Shown one piece after another: positions 14,201 to 24,608 of a stretch of DNA of 64,000 nt. The notes under the pieces are model-generated. The model saw only the letters and a program-made list of their open reading frames with translations, did not search any database and was not told the DNA's origin. The position numbers and the translations under genes are program-made. Source of the stretch: Agelaius tricolor (taxonomy: Eukaryota; Chordata; Aves; Passeriformes; Icteridae); assembly GCA_023055355.1 (NCBI GenBank), contig JALJCS010000022.1, forward strand, positions 7,301,001-7,365,000, given 5' to 3'. Every line of letters begins with the position of its first letter. The first letter of the stretch is position 1.

Positions 14201-16131
14201 TTCTTTTTCTTTTCTTTTTCATTGTTCTCAAACATTAATATTACTGAAACTACAAATAACCTTGTTAGAGATCCTGAGGACCCTGAAGTTGTCACTTTGG
14301 TGATACTCAAAATATGGTTCAAAATTCTCAGCACACTTTCTGTCCCATTGACTTAATTCTGTGTTTCCATCCCAAGATCATTTGTTTTGTCAGAGTGACT
14401 CCTGGCTATGTAGCTGGGGATGTTCTAAATGTCTAATTGGACATCAGCAGAATACTGAAAAATTAGCATTGCTATTTGGGCAGAAACAAATTTGTATCAA
14501 AGCAGTGGTTAGAGCGATGATACATTGCACCAGTATGTTGGAAATGGAAAACAAGCCCAGTACTTTGAAAGCAAAACTTTAAAATGAGAATTCTCTGTAG
14601 AAGAGTACTGCATATATCATGCCTACTGCTGATTAAGCTGTAATCCTATTGAATTTCTGGTGAACTACAATAATTTCTTTGCATTAACATATTCAGTACT
14701 TTCTGGCTTAAATAAAATTTTTGACAAGGGGAAAAAAAGCCTGGCACCTGCAACATAAAGGGTGCAAGAGAGAGAAGAAGGATCTTAGAGGACTATTGTT
14801 CTAATCTTCTTCCCTAAAAGCAAATGGTAATGTAAGTAGTATTGTTTTATCTCCAGCGTGGGCAGAATTGGCCCCTTTTGGGCCCTTAAACCTATTGTCT
14901 TTAAGGTGGTGTGTTTTGTCTTGAGGAGGAGAGTAGTAAAGCTGCAAATCTGACAGTGTATGTTATCACCCAGATGGAACATTAGGGAGGTATTCATAAA
15001 AACTGAATTTCACCTGGTGAGGTTTATCACCCCAGATTTCCTCTACAGACAGAAAGAGATCTGCTTTAAATCACCCCCTGCCAGAAAGGCCCCTCTGGAG
15101 GGAAGCAAACCCCAGTGACTACTGCTGCCTTTTCTCCTTCTGAGTGTTGTCCTGATTGCTCATTTGTGTTCCAACCTGCTCTGTTTCCCAGATACTCAGG
15201 CACACACAGATATTCTGATTACTGAATTGCATGAAATATAATTCAGCCCTGTAATAATGGCCAATCACACTCTGTTTATATGGATGATAAATCTCTGTCC
15301 CACAGGTGTTCATCCCTCTCATGATGTATAGTAAGGCTTTAACTTTCATCACAATGGTTAAAGCATCCAATTGCATGAATGGATTTGGGTAAAGAGCTTT
15401 TAAAATGTTGTAACTCATGCTCACAATTTTTTACAGCTTTCATATCTTCATTTTGCTCTGATTCGCATCCATGGTCCAAGTAAAAAGAGTTTGCTGAAGA
15501 TAGAGACAAAGAGTGAAATGATGCTATACAGGCAACCTTGAGTGTGCCAGGCTGGAGGAGACTTTTGCAATCCAGACTTGTCTAAGTACTATAGAGGGTT
15601 TCATAAACTAACCCCACCTGGGCCATAACTGTGATACTGACTTCTAAAAAAAACCCAATTATGATTTTGTTTGTATTAAACCAGGTATTGCTAAAAGTAA
15701 GTGAAAATAGAGCTTCTTCAATAGTCTGAGTAGACTTTCTCTCTTCTGCAGAAATAGGTTTACAAGACCAAATTAGATTCTGGCATGATTAATGCATCTC
15801 ACCAAATTCTTGCAGAGGAGCAAATTAGTTTATAGTGATTTTCTTGAAAACAAATTAAACGGCTGCACAACATCACAAGAATAGAGATGTTTTTCATAGC
15901 ATATGGATAAATGATTCAATGGAAGTGAGATGTAATCAAACTGAAAATGTAATCCAAATGTTTCAAATATTACTGTCCATTGTAGAAAAATGTGTAATTA
16001 CTTGCATTTTAATGCATGTTGTGTAATATACAGTGGCAGAGCAGCAAGGAATTAATCTGCATGAGATTTGCACATATTCTAAGTGGATTATTCCTTTTTT
16101 GGCGTTTTTATTATCATTCTGTTTAAAAGAA
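8240..16131. other. Non-coding stretch, possibly with conserved regulatory DNA
   Basis: No gene seen. The longest frame (10948-11340, 130 codons) starts and stops without splice context and reads as low-similarity chance sequence. There is a short C run near 9636-9650 and a pyrimidine tract near 14190-14220. The stretch 10560-10770 is rich in ATTA cores (for example tctaattactg) and free of simple repeats. Many conserved vertebrate enhancers look like this, but conservation cannot be tested here. Confidence 0.5.
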
Positions 16132-16406
16132 TGTGACAAGAAGATTTGACCTCAGGTTGCACCAGGGGAGGTTTAGATTGGCTATTAGGAAAAACTTCTT
16201 CACCGAAAGAGTTGTCAGACACTGGAGCAGGCTGCCCAGGGAAGTGGTGAAATCACCATTGCTGGAGGTGTTTAAAAGACGTGTGAATGTGGCACTCAGG
16301 GACATGTTTTATTGGTGGGCTTTGCGGTGTTAATGGTTGGACCCCCATGATCATAAGGGTCTTTTCCAAACTAAACAATTTAATGGTCCCATGGTTCTTG
16401 TATTCC
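16132..16406 (+). mobile_element. CR1 LINE 3' end, fairly intact
   Basis: This is the 3' end of a chicken-repeat-1 (CR1) non-LTR retrotransposon, 5'-truncated as most CR1 copies are. The recognisable run is 'ggttgcaccaggggaggttt', followed by 'gaaaaacttcttcac' and 'ggctgcccagggaagtggtg' in slightly varied form, then the 'gatcataagggtcttttcc' motif before the tail. Positions 16133-16333 stay open and encode a C-terminal reverse transcriptase ORF-like peptide with [10 protein letters not shown] and WSRLPREVV, typical of CR1 ORF2 ends. The terminal octamer repeat is degraded. No target-site duplication is expected for CR1 and none was seen. It is a dead fossil because its 5' part is missing. Confidence 0.92.
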
Positions 16407-16719
16407 AGGAGGGCTTGAGTTGAGAAAAGAGGGTGGGAGAAAAAAGCTCCAGTGAATCAATGTCAGATTGCCCCATTCCATTACTGTAGAGTCTCCAGCT
16501 CCCCACTGGGTCCACTTACCAGGACACCTTTTGAAGCACCCCAGAGTGCATTGTCACCTTCCCTTTGTCCATATCCAGAGAGGCCAAGCAACCCATGCTG
16601 GCTCTCAGTCACTGGCAGGCTGGATAGCTGAAAGGCACCAGATGTTGTACAGACCTGGATTTCAGACCAAACTACAGATATCTCACTCTGAAAGGGAAGG
16701 AGAACTGCCTGACTGCATT
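16407..16719. other. Unassigned spacer
   Basis: Ordinary mixed-composition DNA between the CR1 end and the purine tract. A 107-codon frame begins here but runs into the A/G tract and ends in lysine-rich low complexity, so I do not call it a gene. Confidence 0.55.
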
Positions 16720-16766
16720 AAAAAGAAAAAAAAAAGAAAAGAAAAGAAAAAAAAAAGAAAAAAAAA
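16720..16766. repeat. A-rich purine tract
   Basis: Blocks of A interrupted by single G, all purine on the plus strand. It is a typical slippage-prone simple repeat. A long purine strand can form triplex or other non-B DNA, but nothing shows a function. Confidence 0.85.
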
Positions 16767-18170
16767 TCCCTACTGGCCCCGTGGAATATAAATATTTCAC
16801 ACAAATATGTAGGGCCATTTCCTTTTCACAATGAGAAAATTTGGGAAAGGATGAACATTTCTTGTAGGATCCTTTATTGTATAGTCTGCATTTCCCACAA
16901 ACTGACAGCACGTAATTTATAAGTCTATTCTGGGAATAAGAATTTCTTAGTCCCTTATAGATAGCCCTTATTACTAAGTAGCAAAGGTGTAATAAAAAGG
17001 AGCATGACATCTTCTCTCTACTATGTGTGGCTATTTAATTCCACACAATCATTATTTAGGTTATTATTGTTATGGTTTAAGCTCTGTCTCATATTTTACT
17101 TATTTAATTAAGTTATATGCAAAAGAAAAGGAAAACATACCTCCTGGCCTCTTGGCTGTCTTCCCATCTTGCAAAAAATATCACTGAAAAAAAAAATGAT
17201 GGGGTTACTTTCCCAAAGTAATTTCCTAGTTAGTTTAGTTTGTTTAATATATCTTTCCGAAAGTAAGAGCGGTGTCAACTTAAAATACACATTCCTGCAC
17301 CAAACAGGAAGAGAAGCCCATAAAAAGACTGTGAATTTGAGGTGCTGTCAGCTTGTCCTTTTAAAAATAATCTAATTCAAATAAAAAAAACATTCAATAT
17401 GACAGGCTATGAAGACACTTATTGTTCTTGGCAGATGCTTATGATTATTTTTCTCTGTGACTAAGTCTGTGATCTCTGGATACTGTCTAGGCACACCTGC
17501 CAGATCAGGAAACTCTGATACACATGAAGGATTTGACTATTTTCTGACTTTGAAATGAACTTAGATCTGTTGTGTTCTTCTAGCCATATACAGTCTTGAA
17601 CTTCAGATGACTCTTAATTTTTCTCCTGTAAAGTACTCGAGTATCAGGTTTGTACTTGCTTGGGAGGGGGCTCTGTGCATGAAGTTTTTAAATACCAAAT
17701 TTTGTTCTGGTTCTGTTTTATGTGCCTTTTGGATATCTCCCAGCATGCCTTGATCCATAGCAGAGGAGTATGCAGCACAAAGAACAGGCTGGCCTTTTCA
17801 GTCATGAAAATGAAGCCTGAGTTGGTCTGCTTGGAGGCAGTTTGGTTGAGAACACAGGAACAACCAGAAAATCATGAAACTATTGCTAAACAACTAAATC
17901 AAATATGACTATTTCTAGCACAGTATCTCATAGAAAAGTGAGAGAATTTCTTCCATGGGTACTCAGAACACTGCCTAGTAACAATCTTCTAGAATGTTAG
18001 GCTGCTTCTTGGATGCTATGCTCTCCCACTATGACAGACATTATAATGAACATATTTTTTCCTATGAAGAATAAATGTGTGCATTCCATAAACATGATGG
18101 TCAATGTGATCTGTTTCTTCAAATTAAGAAGTAGGTAATACAAAACTTCATTATTAACTAGGGGGGTTGT
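16767..18170. other. Non-coding AT-rich stretch
   Basis: Nothing gene-like was seen. Small frames of 60-112 codons occur on both strands without splice or poly(A) context. Confidence 0.6.
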
Positions 18171-18245
18171 ATATAATTTGTGTGTGTGCATATATATAAA
18201 ATTGTTACGTAATGGCATATTTATGTTACATTATTACATAATTTT

Positions 18246-18296
<51 letters not shown>

Positions 18297-18300
18297 GCAT
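18171..18300. repeat. (TA)22 microsatellite and flanking AT-rich DNA
   Basis: An uninterrupted TA dinucleotide run of about 22 units occupies 18248-18291. It is preceded by shorter GT/TA stretches near 18179-18200. Perfect runs of this length are usually length-polymorphic and can extrude cruciforms. Confidence 0.95.
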
Positions 18301-21300
18301 ATACCATTAAGTCACATATGATATACATTGTGTACTTTTCAAACAGTATTTTTATAGACTTTAAATATTGATAAATGGCAGAATTCATTAAAATTCCCTA
18401 CATTATAACTGATAGTTTTATTGATGAGCATGAAATTGCCTTCATTGGCTTCACTGTGTGCTGTGGTGACTTTCATGAGGCACCACAGTCTGTGATTCTC
18501 ATCACTAGGTGCATCTTCAAACAGCTCTGATCCATTTCTACAGACTTCCATGGGCAATAAGTCTTCCACAATGGCCATATTTTGAGTGAGAGATCCTTTA
18601 TGATAAAAGGAGTGTGTCCAGAATGGGGTGAGCATGTACAGTAATGCCACTCTTTAAAGAATTAACAGATGGAAGGAACACAAAGACTTGTGGGCACTGA
18701 AGGGTGAAGCTGTGACTTTAATAATATAGTGTTTACCCAGTCTTTTCTGTTTAAGTCTCTCTGTATGGCAGCTGGCATTTTATTTTCGTTGCTTAAAGTC
18801 ACCTTAAACAATGACTATAATTTTGGTTGAAATGTCAAACAAATCTAATTGATCTACCTGACTCGTAGTTATTTTATTGTCTTCAGGTTTCTGAATGTTC
18901 TGATTCTGCATAACAATGACGTGTAGAAATTTAATCAAATGAAGACATCTATCCAAATGTTATGTCTGAATAATGCATATTCAAATTGAAAGGAAACATT
19001 TCCAGTTACCTGCCTAATCTGAGGTCATTCATTGTTCCCTTACTTTTAACAAATGAGTTAGTAAGAATTCCATGTATTTCTCATTAAAATGAACAATAGA
19101 GGAGGAAAAAAAGGTTTTAAATATGCACACCATTATGTAAGACTAACTTTTTCAATGTAGGGGGTTTTTTTCTACTTTTAGAGATAGTGTAGCCTTACAT
19201 CAGTTCAAATGTAGTTGTATACAATCAGAGGAAAAATGTTTAAACATCCCAGCATGGGTATTTCCATTTAAATCTGATTACAGTGAAATAAAACTGTAGC
19301 TATTAAAGGTTTAGAAGAACTACAAATACAAGCAGTAAAAGAAGACAGTTAGTAAATGAGGTAGTAAAACATTTCAGCAGGGCAAACAGTTTATAGCACT
19401 CAGCCTTCCTGTAGCAGACTGTGCTATTCACCACAGACCCGTGCACTGTTCCCCGAACTGCACTTAAACCTGCAATTAACCTTTCACGCCTAATGAAGCT
19501 GTTTTGCTGCAAAATTAAAATATATAGTACTGCCTGTTTTTACAGAGACTGGGAGGAGAGTATCTCAGAATGAATGACTTTTTCAGATGCTGTTGTTTGA
19601 ATGCAGGATTAAAGGGCTGTTTGTATATAAACCGTGAATGCGCTTTTCAAGGTAATCTCTGATCTGCTGTATTTTATCCCTCTACTTATTAATAGCTTTG
19701 CATTATTGTAAAAAAAAATAAAGGGAAAAATTCACACCCCAGTAATTTTATGATTAGAGACTTCCTGAGAATAAACTGTTACCATTTAACTTCCATTAGG
19801 AAAGACAATAGTTCTGCTAAAGATAACCAAGTTCATATTGCTTCCTCTGGTGTTTTCCTCATTGTGGATGCAATTATCTCCTACAAAAATATACTTTCCA
19901 CTTACAATTTGACTGGGCTTACTTCTTAATGACTTGTATGTGCATATCCTTAAAGCCAGCTAGAGGTTGTTTGAGCTGCATAGAACTAGGTCAGGTTATT
20001 TCTATAACATTTTGTAGAAAAACAAACTAAATTTAAAAATAGTGCTGGTTCTGCAACTAAGATTGAATTTAGAGAAATTAGAGGTGACCTGTTGAGTCTC
20101 CATGTGGGAACCTTACTGATTCCACTGTTCCTTTCTGCCATGTTGCTCAAGAGTCAGAAGCAACCAGAGACCATGTACTGATTTGGAAAATACCAGTTTG
20201 GATGTTAGGTAGGATACTTTACCAGCAGCATTCAGACAAGGAGCATAAATGTATTAACTTAGGAGTTGAGGTATCACATATAGAGCACTGTACAATTTAC
20301 AGTTCCAACTTCAATGACTCTAAATGTATTCGCATTTATTATTTAGATAAAAAACCTGTAACATCAAGGGAATGTTTTGGGTTTGGTGGGTTTTTTTAAT
20401 GAATATTTAAGCCACAGCATTTTCTTCTGTTTTATTTTGATGTAAATTCTCCTTGCTCGAAGTGTCTGTGCACAAGCTTGACTTGGTAAATGAAATTCCT
20501 TTAGACTGCCAGTCTGGAATAATGAATTGTTCCCCCAGTTAATTGTATTGCTTTGATAACAAGGAACTATGCTGGGCGTAGAGAACATAATAAATGAATT
20601 TCATCAGATGATTTGTGTGGCATTTTGAAAAATGATCTTCTGTAGCAACCTGATTTTAATGGGATTCTATCAACATGCCAGTACATCCCAGTATGCAGTG
20701 TTAGACCTAAGGATTCCTTTTTGTTAGTTGGTATATTAAGTGAGGTTAGCTTAATACATCCAAATATGTTTTCAAACAGCTTATTAAATTTAAAAAAATC
20801 TGTTTACTAATAATATTCCTTCTGTTTAGCATAGTCTCTAAGCCTATCTGTTGAAGATGGGATAACATATAAGCAACCATCAAAAGATATTTAGGTTTTA
20901 TCCCTGAATTAGCTAATACCTAACTTTACTGCTTCAACTTTAAAGGTGCCTCAAAGATTTCAACAATTTAATTTGTCAGAGTCCAATTTTAAGCATCACT
21001 GGCTCATGCCACAAAATATTTGTGTATGTGAGAAAAAACAACTTGATTAATTTTGGCTCTTACACGTCCTGAAATGTATCAATGATAATTGTACTTAGTG
21101 TTTTACAGCATCGTGCATTTTTAAAATCTGGATGCTCATTAATTACTTCTTGCAACTTTTTTGTGACTTAAGAAAGGTGATGTTACCAGTGTGCAATAGC
21201 ATAGATTTTTCAGGATACTGGAAACCTGAACTAAATCTGACCATAAATCTAATACTATGAAGGGAGACTGTAGCAACACTTGTTAGTGAAAAACAATTTT

Positions 21301-21764
21301 TGCACAGTTTCTTAGTAGATAAGAGCTGTAATGAGGGATTGCATGAAAAGTATTGCAAAATGGGAATCTGTGTAATAGATAAATTGACTTTGATATTGGC
21401 TTGAGATAAGGAATAGAGAGTTAAACATGGTAAAAAGTGTTTTCAAAGGTTTCCTTGGACAGTGGTGGTGTTATTGGTTGGAGAATGAAAAGTTTTGGAC
21501 TGAATGGAGAACCAGCACCATCCTTATCTACATTTTGGGTAAATGTAAATGTGGATTTGTGGTTTGTTTGCAGTAGAAAGTATAAATGATGTGAATACTC
21601 CCAATCTATTTGATTGCAGTATCACCTGTGTGAATTTAAAAGCCTAGAACTGCCCTGTATTAAGTGTGTTGTTAGTCACAGAAGTCACTAATTTCTAGAA
21701 AGGATGCAGTAGCAAGGAAATGGAAGAGTAAATTCTTAAAATATTAGCTTCTTAGGTCTGGAAG
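18301..21764. other. Non-coding AT-rich stretch
   Basis: No gene was identified. A 103-codon minus-strand frame (18339-18650) has a balanced amino acid mix, but no relative I recognise, a stop two codons upstream of its start and no splice pattern around it. The interval 19560-19800 is repeat-free and AT-rich, which is compatible with a conserved non-coding element. Confidence 0.55.
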
Positions 21765-22120
21765 GGAAGCTGAATGAGGAGTGGCTGAGGTCACACTCCA
21801 GTCTGTTCAGCCTGGAGGAGACTGTGGAGAGACCTCACTGCAGTTCCAGCTTCCTCGTGAGGGGAAGACCTGAGGGAACAGCCTGAAGTTGTGTCAGGAG
21901 AGCTTTGGGTTGGATATTAGAGAAAAATACTTCATCTGGAGGATGGCTGGCACTGGAACAGGCTCCCCAAGGGCAGTAGTCACAGCACTGACAGTTCAAG
22001 AGGGATGTGAACAATGCACATGGTGGGGTTCTCGGCGCTGTCCTGTTCTGGGCCAGAAGCAGGGCTTGATGATCCTTGTGGGTCCTTTCCAACTCAGAAT
22101 ATTCTGTGTTTCTATGATTC
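21765..22120 (+). mobile_element. CR1 LINE 3' end with terminal tail
   Basis: A second 5'-truncated CR1. The order of landmarks is right: 'ctgttcagcctggaggag', then the gagacctcactgc block, then 'ttgggttggatattagag', 'actggaacaggctcccca', 'gggtcctttccaactcag' and the terminal 'tctatgattc'. It is more diverged than the copy at 16132, with several small gaps, so the reading frame is broken. Open frames of 97-101 codons over it on both strands are shadows of the repeat, not genes. Confidence 0.92.
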
Positions 22121-22833
22121 CTAAGCATGCTGGTCTATGCCCTTGGCAATACCCTGTTAAGGTTACAACAGGTCATGAAATATCAACAAATTAACCAGAA
22201 TCCAAACCAGAAGAGTTTTGGTGAGTTGAAAACATTTAGAATGTGCTCAGGCCATCTTGGTTCACTACTTGTTTAGAGATCTGTGCTTTCTAGAAAGATA
22301 TTTTCATATCTTTTTGTGGTAAATACTAACCTCTAGATATTCCCCAATTAAAGAGGCATATATATATATATATATATTACAAAGGCAAATATTCAATGTT
22401 ATCCTAGATGCACTTTCTGTTTCTCTCTTATTTTCTGATTTGATTTTGATTTTATCAATTTCTAAATGCAAAGCACATACATTTAATATGAGAAAATTCA
22501 TGTCAGAAAGCTTCTGGTCCACATAACCAGGAAATGGTCATAAAGAGAGGTCATGTTAAGATCACACAGCAAATCAATAAGAGACACAAATGGAACTCAG
22601 TTCTCCTTATTTCCAGTCTGGTGTCTTAACTGCATTTTTTTCCTTCCACTGTCTCTTCACTGTTACCAAGAGGCATTTAAGAAAGTGAGAACTTGTTATC
22701 TGACTTTGAAATGAAACCGATCACTTCTGGGAAAGTACATAAACTTGCCTTGAAAGAAACCATCACGCTGCTCTGGAATTCTTCTCAGGAAAGCTGAGCA
22801 TTAAATTTTGTTTTTCTTTTATTTACCTTGCAG
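22121..22833. other. Spacer with short AT repeat, upstream of exon candidate
   Basis: Contains an AT dinucleotide run at 22359-22377 and otherwise unremarkable sequence. The last 30 bases form a pyrimidine-rich tract ending ttatttaccttgcag, the acceptor of the next feature. Confidence 0.6.
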
Positions 22834-23175
22834 GTCTTGCAATTGCAAGTGCTCTGATAGACATTTCACAACAGAAGCCTGCGGACTGTAAAGATAAGAG
22901 CTCAGGAGTCAGAAATCGAAAACATCACCTTTCAACACGTCAAGGAACTTGTGTCTGAGTCAAAAACTACAATTGTATATTCTGTAATGTTTTCTTTTTA
23001 AATGGCTTCCATTGAAAGCTATACTACAGCCTCAGTTTTTATGGAGGCAAATCTGTGGATGAACACATGAGGTACTGTGCTCTGTCGTAGTCACACAGCC
23101 TGCTATCCCCCAAAGCAGACTAACTTCTGCTAGGTATGAGCATGCTTGATGAGCTTTAATAAAGAGTGGATCCTG
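22834..23175 (+). CDS. Candidate last coding exon with 3' UTR, gene unknown
   Basis: The segment follows a strong 3' splice site (pyrimidine tract then cttgcag). Taking the first two bases as the end of a split codon, 40 codons stay open from 22836 to a TGA at 22956-22958. The reading includes LAIASALIDISQQ, then KPADCKDKSSG, and ends in a basic tail HLSTRQGTCV. An AATAAA follows at 23158-23163 with a G/T-rich stretch after it, giving a plausible 3' UTR of about 200 bases. A second frame gives a cysteine-rich peptide (CNCKCSDRHF) that stops sooner. I do not recognise the protein in either frame, and no upstream exon was found. If real, the earlier exons lie toward lower coordinates or outside the window. 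It may also be a chance combination, as other weaker ones occur here. Confidence 0.35.
23158..23163 (+). terminator. Candidate poly(A) signal AATAAA
   Basis: Canonical hexamer about 200 bases after the stop of the exon candidate at 22834. It is followed within 15 bases by a G/T-rich stretch (gtggatcctggtgtc), the usual arrangement at vertebrate cleavage sites. AATAAA is common by chance in AT-rich DNA, so its value depends on the exon call. Confidence 0.35.
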
Positions 23176-24518
23176 GTGTCAACAAAATACAAAATAAAAT
23201 ACCGAGTATCCTCGATCCTGAACATATCACAGCAGGGAAAATCCTTGGACAGGACTAGGAGAAACTTCACATTTTTTTTTGTAATGTGGAAACAAATTGT
23301 ATAATTAAAAACTGAGCAAATTCCAGGAATCTAAAGGAAATCTTTGTACAGCTTAATGTAACAATGGGAATTGTACAGTTCTTTCCTTGTAATTGGCATT
23401 AAGATTTCTTTCCAGCAAGCAGAAACTAAAGAGAATCATTTGGATTTAAGTGGTTTTTTCATTGTCCAGAAGAGGTAGGCAGCTTTTGAATTTAGCAAAG
23501 GTGTATCCCAAGAACACCACATGTAATATTTGAAAGATAATTCTATTAAATACTATTACTTGAGCATTTAATGATTATTTTTCTTTACATTGGAAAAAAC
23601 CCTCATAAACATAATTTGGGCTGCAGAAGAGTGATGGGTGGGCTTTCTTTTCTGAACCTCAGAGTTTGTCCTGAATTAGGGATATTTTACAAAGAGGGTT
23701 CTCCATGCCAGCTAAATGATCAGCAAAATTAAATAAGCATGGAAAAGCTGCTTTACAATATTTTTTCCCAAGAGAGTCTCCAAGACTGCAAATCTAAGGA
23801 GAGTTAAACATGCTGTTATTCGACCTGCTCCCTTTCCAATATTGAAATTTGCTGGTATCTATACATTGTCCTGACCTGTAAGCAGAAGAGATTAATCCCA
23901 GTCAGCACTTTGGTTCTTGTTTTTATAATAAAGTATGGATATTTTTTTCCCTCACAACTGCAGAATTTCATCTCATTGCCACTTTAGCACCTGTTAAGGA
24001 ATTACCCTATATAAATAAATAAATGTCTAAAAATCCATCTTGCTTCCAACATTAGCTGTCAAATTCCACAACCAGTATGGAACCTCTCACAATCAGTACT
24101 CAACAACAAAAACCAGATGAAAGAATTTCCTTTGTGAAGGACTTTGGTCCTGTGGGGGCTCAGTAGCCACAACAGATAACCTGGCAACCAGCTTTAATGG
24201 CCCTTGGTCTTCTTATTTACTCAGAAATCATGCACATAGAAAAGAGTAAGAGAATGTAAGGGGCAGGTAGCAGATGTGTCATATTCTCATTTATGCATTG
24301 CACACTGACAGAGTGTAATATGAAACCTGTAGTTTTGTACAAGCTTGTTGAAAGTATAGTTTCTCAGCTCCAAATCTGCCACCATCCTAGTACAGGAGAG
24401 TGATACAGAGGTATAAATGTCTCATGTAATGATAGAGTTTTGGTAAATATGAAAGATATAAAAAAGATAATTGATGTTTACTACTTTATCTGTATTTTTT
24501 ATGTTCTTTTTATTTCAG
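23176..24518. other. Non-coding AT-rich stretch
   Basis: I see no gene or repeat, only small A/T runs and a short AAAT repeat near 24010-24024. Confidence 0.6.
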
Positions 24519-24608
24519 AAAGACGATGACATTTTACTGTTTATAGTTGACTACATAGTTACTTGCATGCCATGGTGGTGCAGTAGCAGTAATAAAGCCC
24601 TGTTGTGA
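24519..24608 (+). CDS. Weak candidate last exon, gene unknown
   Basis: A pyrimidine-rich acceptor (tctttttatttcag) is followed by 29 open codons beginning KDDDILLFIVDY and a TGA at 24606-24608. The coding part overlaps an AATAAA at 24591-24596 that is followed by a strongly G/T-rich sequence, so a transcript could be cleaved just after the stop. It lies 1.7 kb downstream of the candidate exon at 22834 on the same strand and could be an alternative ending. The peptide is unknown to me, and chance is quite possible. Confidence 0.18.
   Translation, partial: KDDDILLFIVDYIVTCMPWWCSSSNKALL

Noticed and set aside
14341..14362. Second copy of the palindromic repeat (tcccattgactt)
   Set aside because: Only about a dozen bases match and no inverted arm was found.
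18339..18650. 103-codon minus-strand frame with balanced composition
   Set aside because: A stop sits just upstream, no splice site frames it, and no relative was recognised; chance is sufficient.
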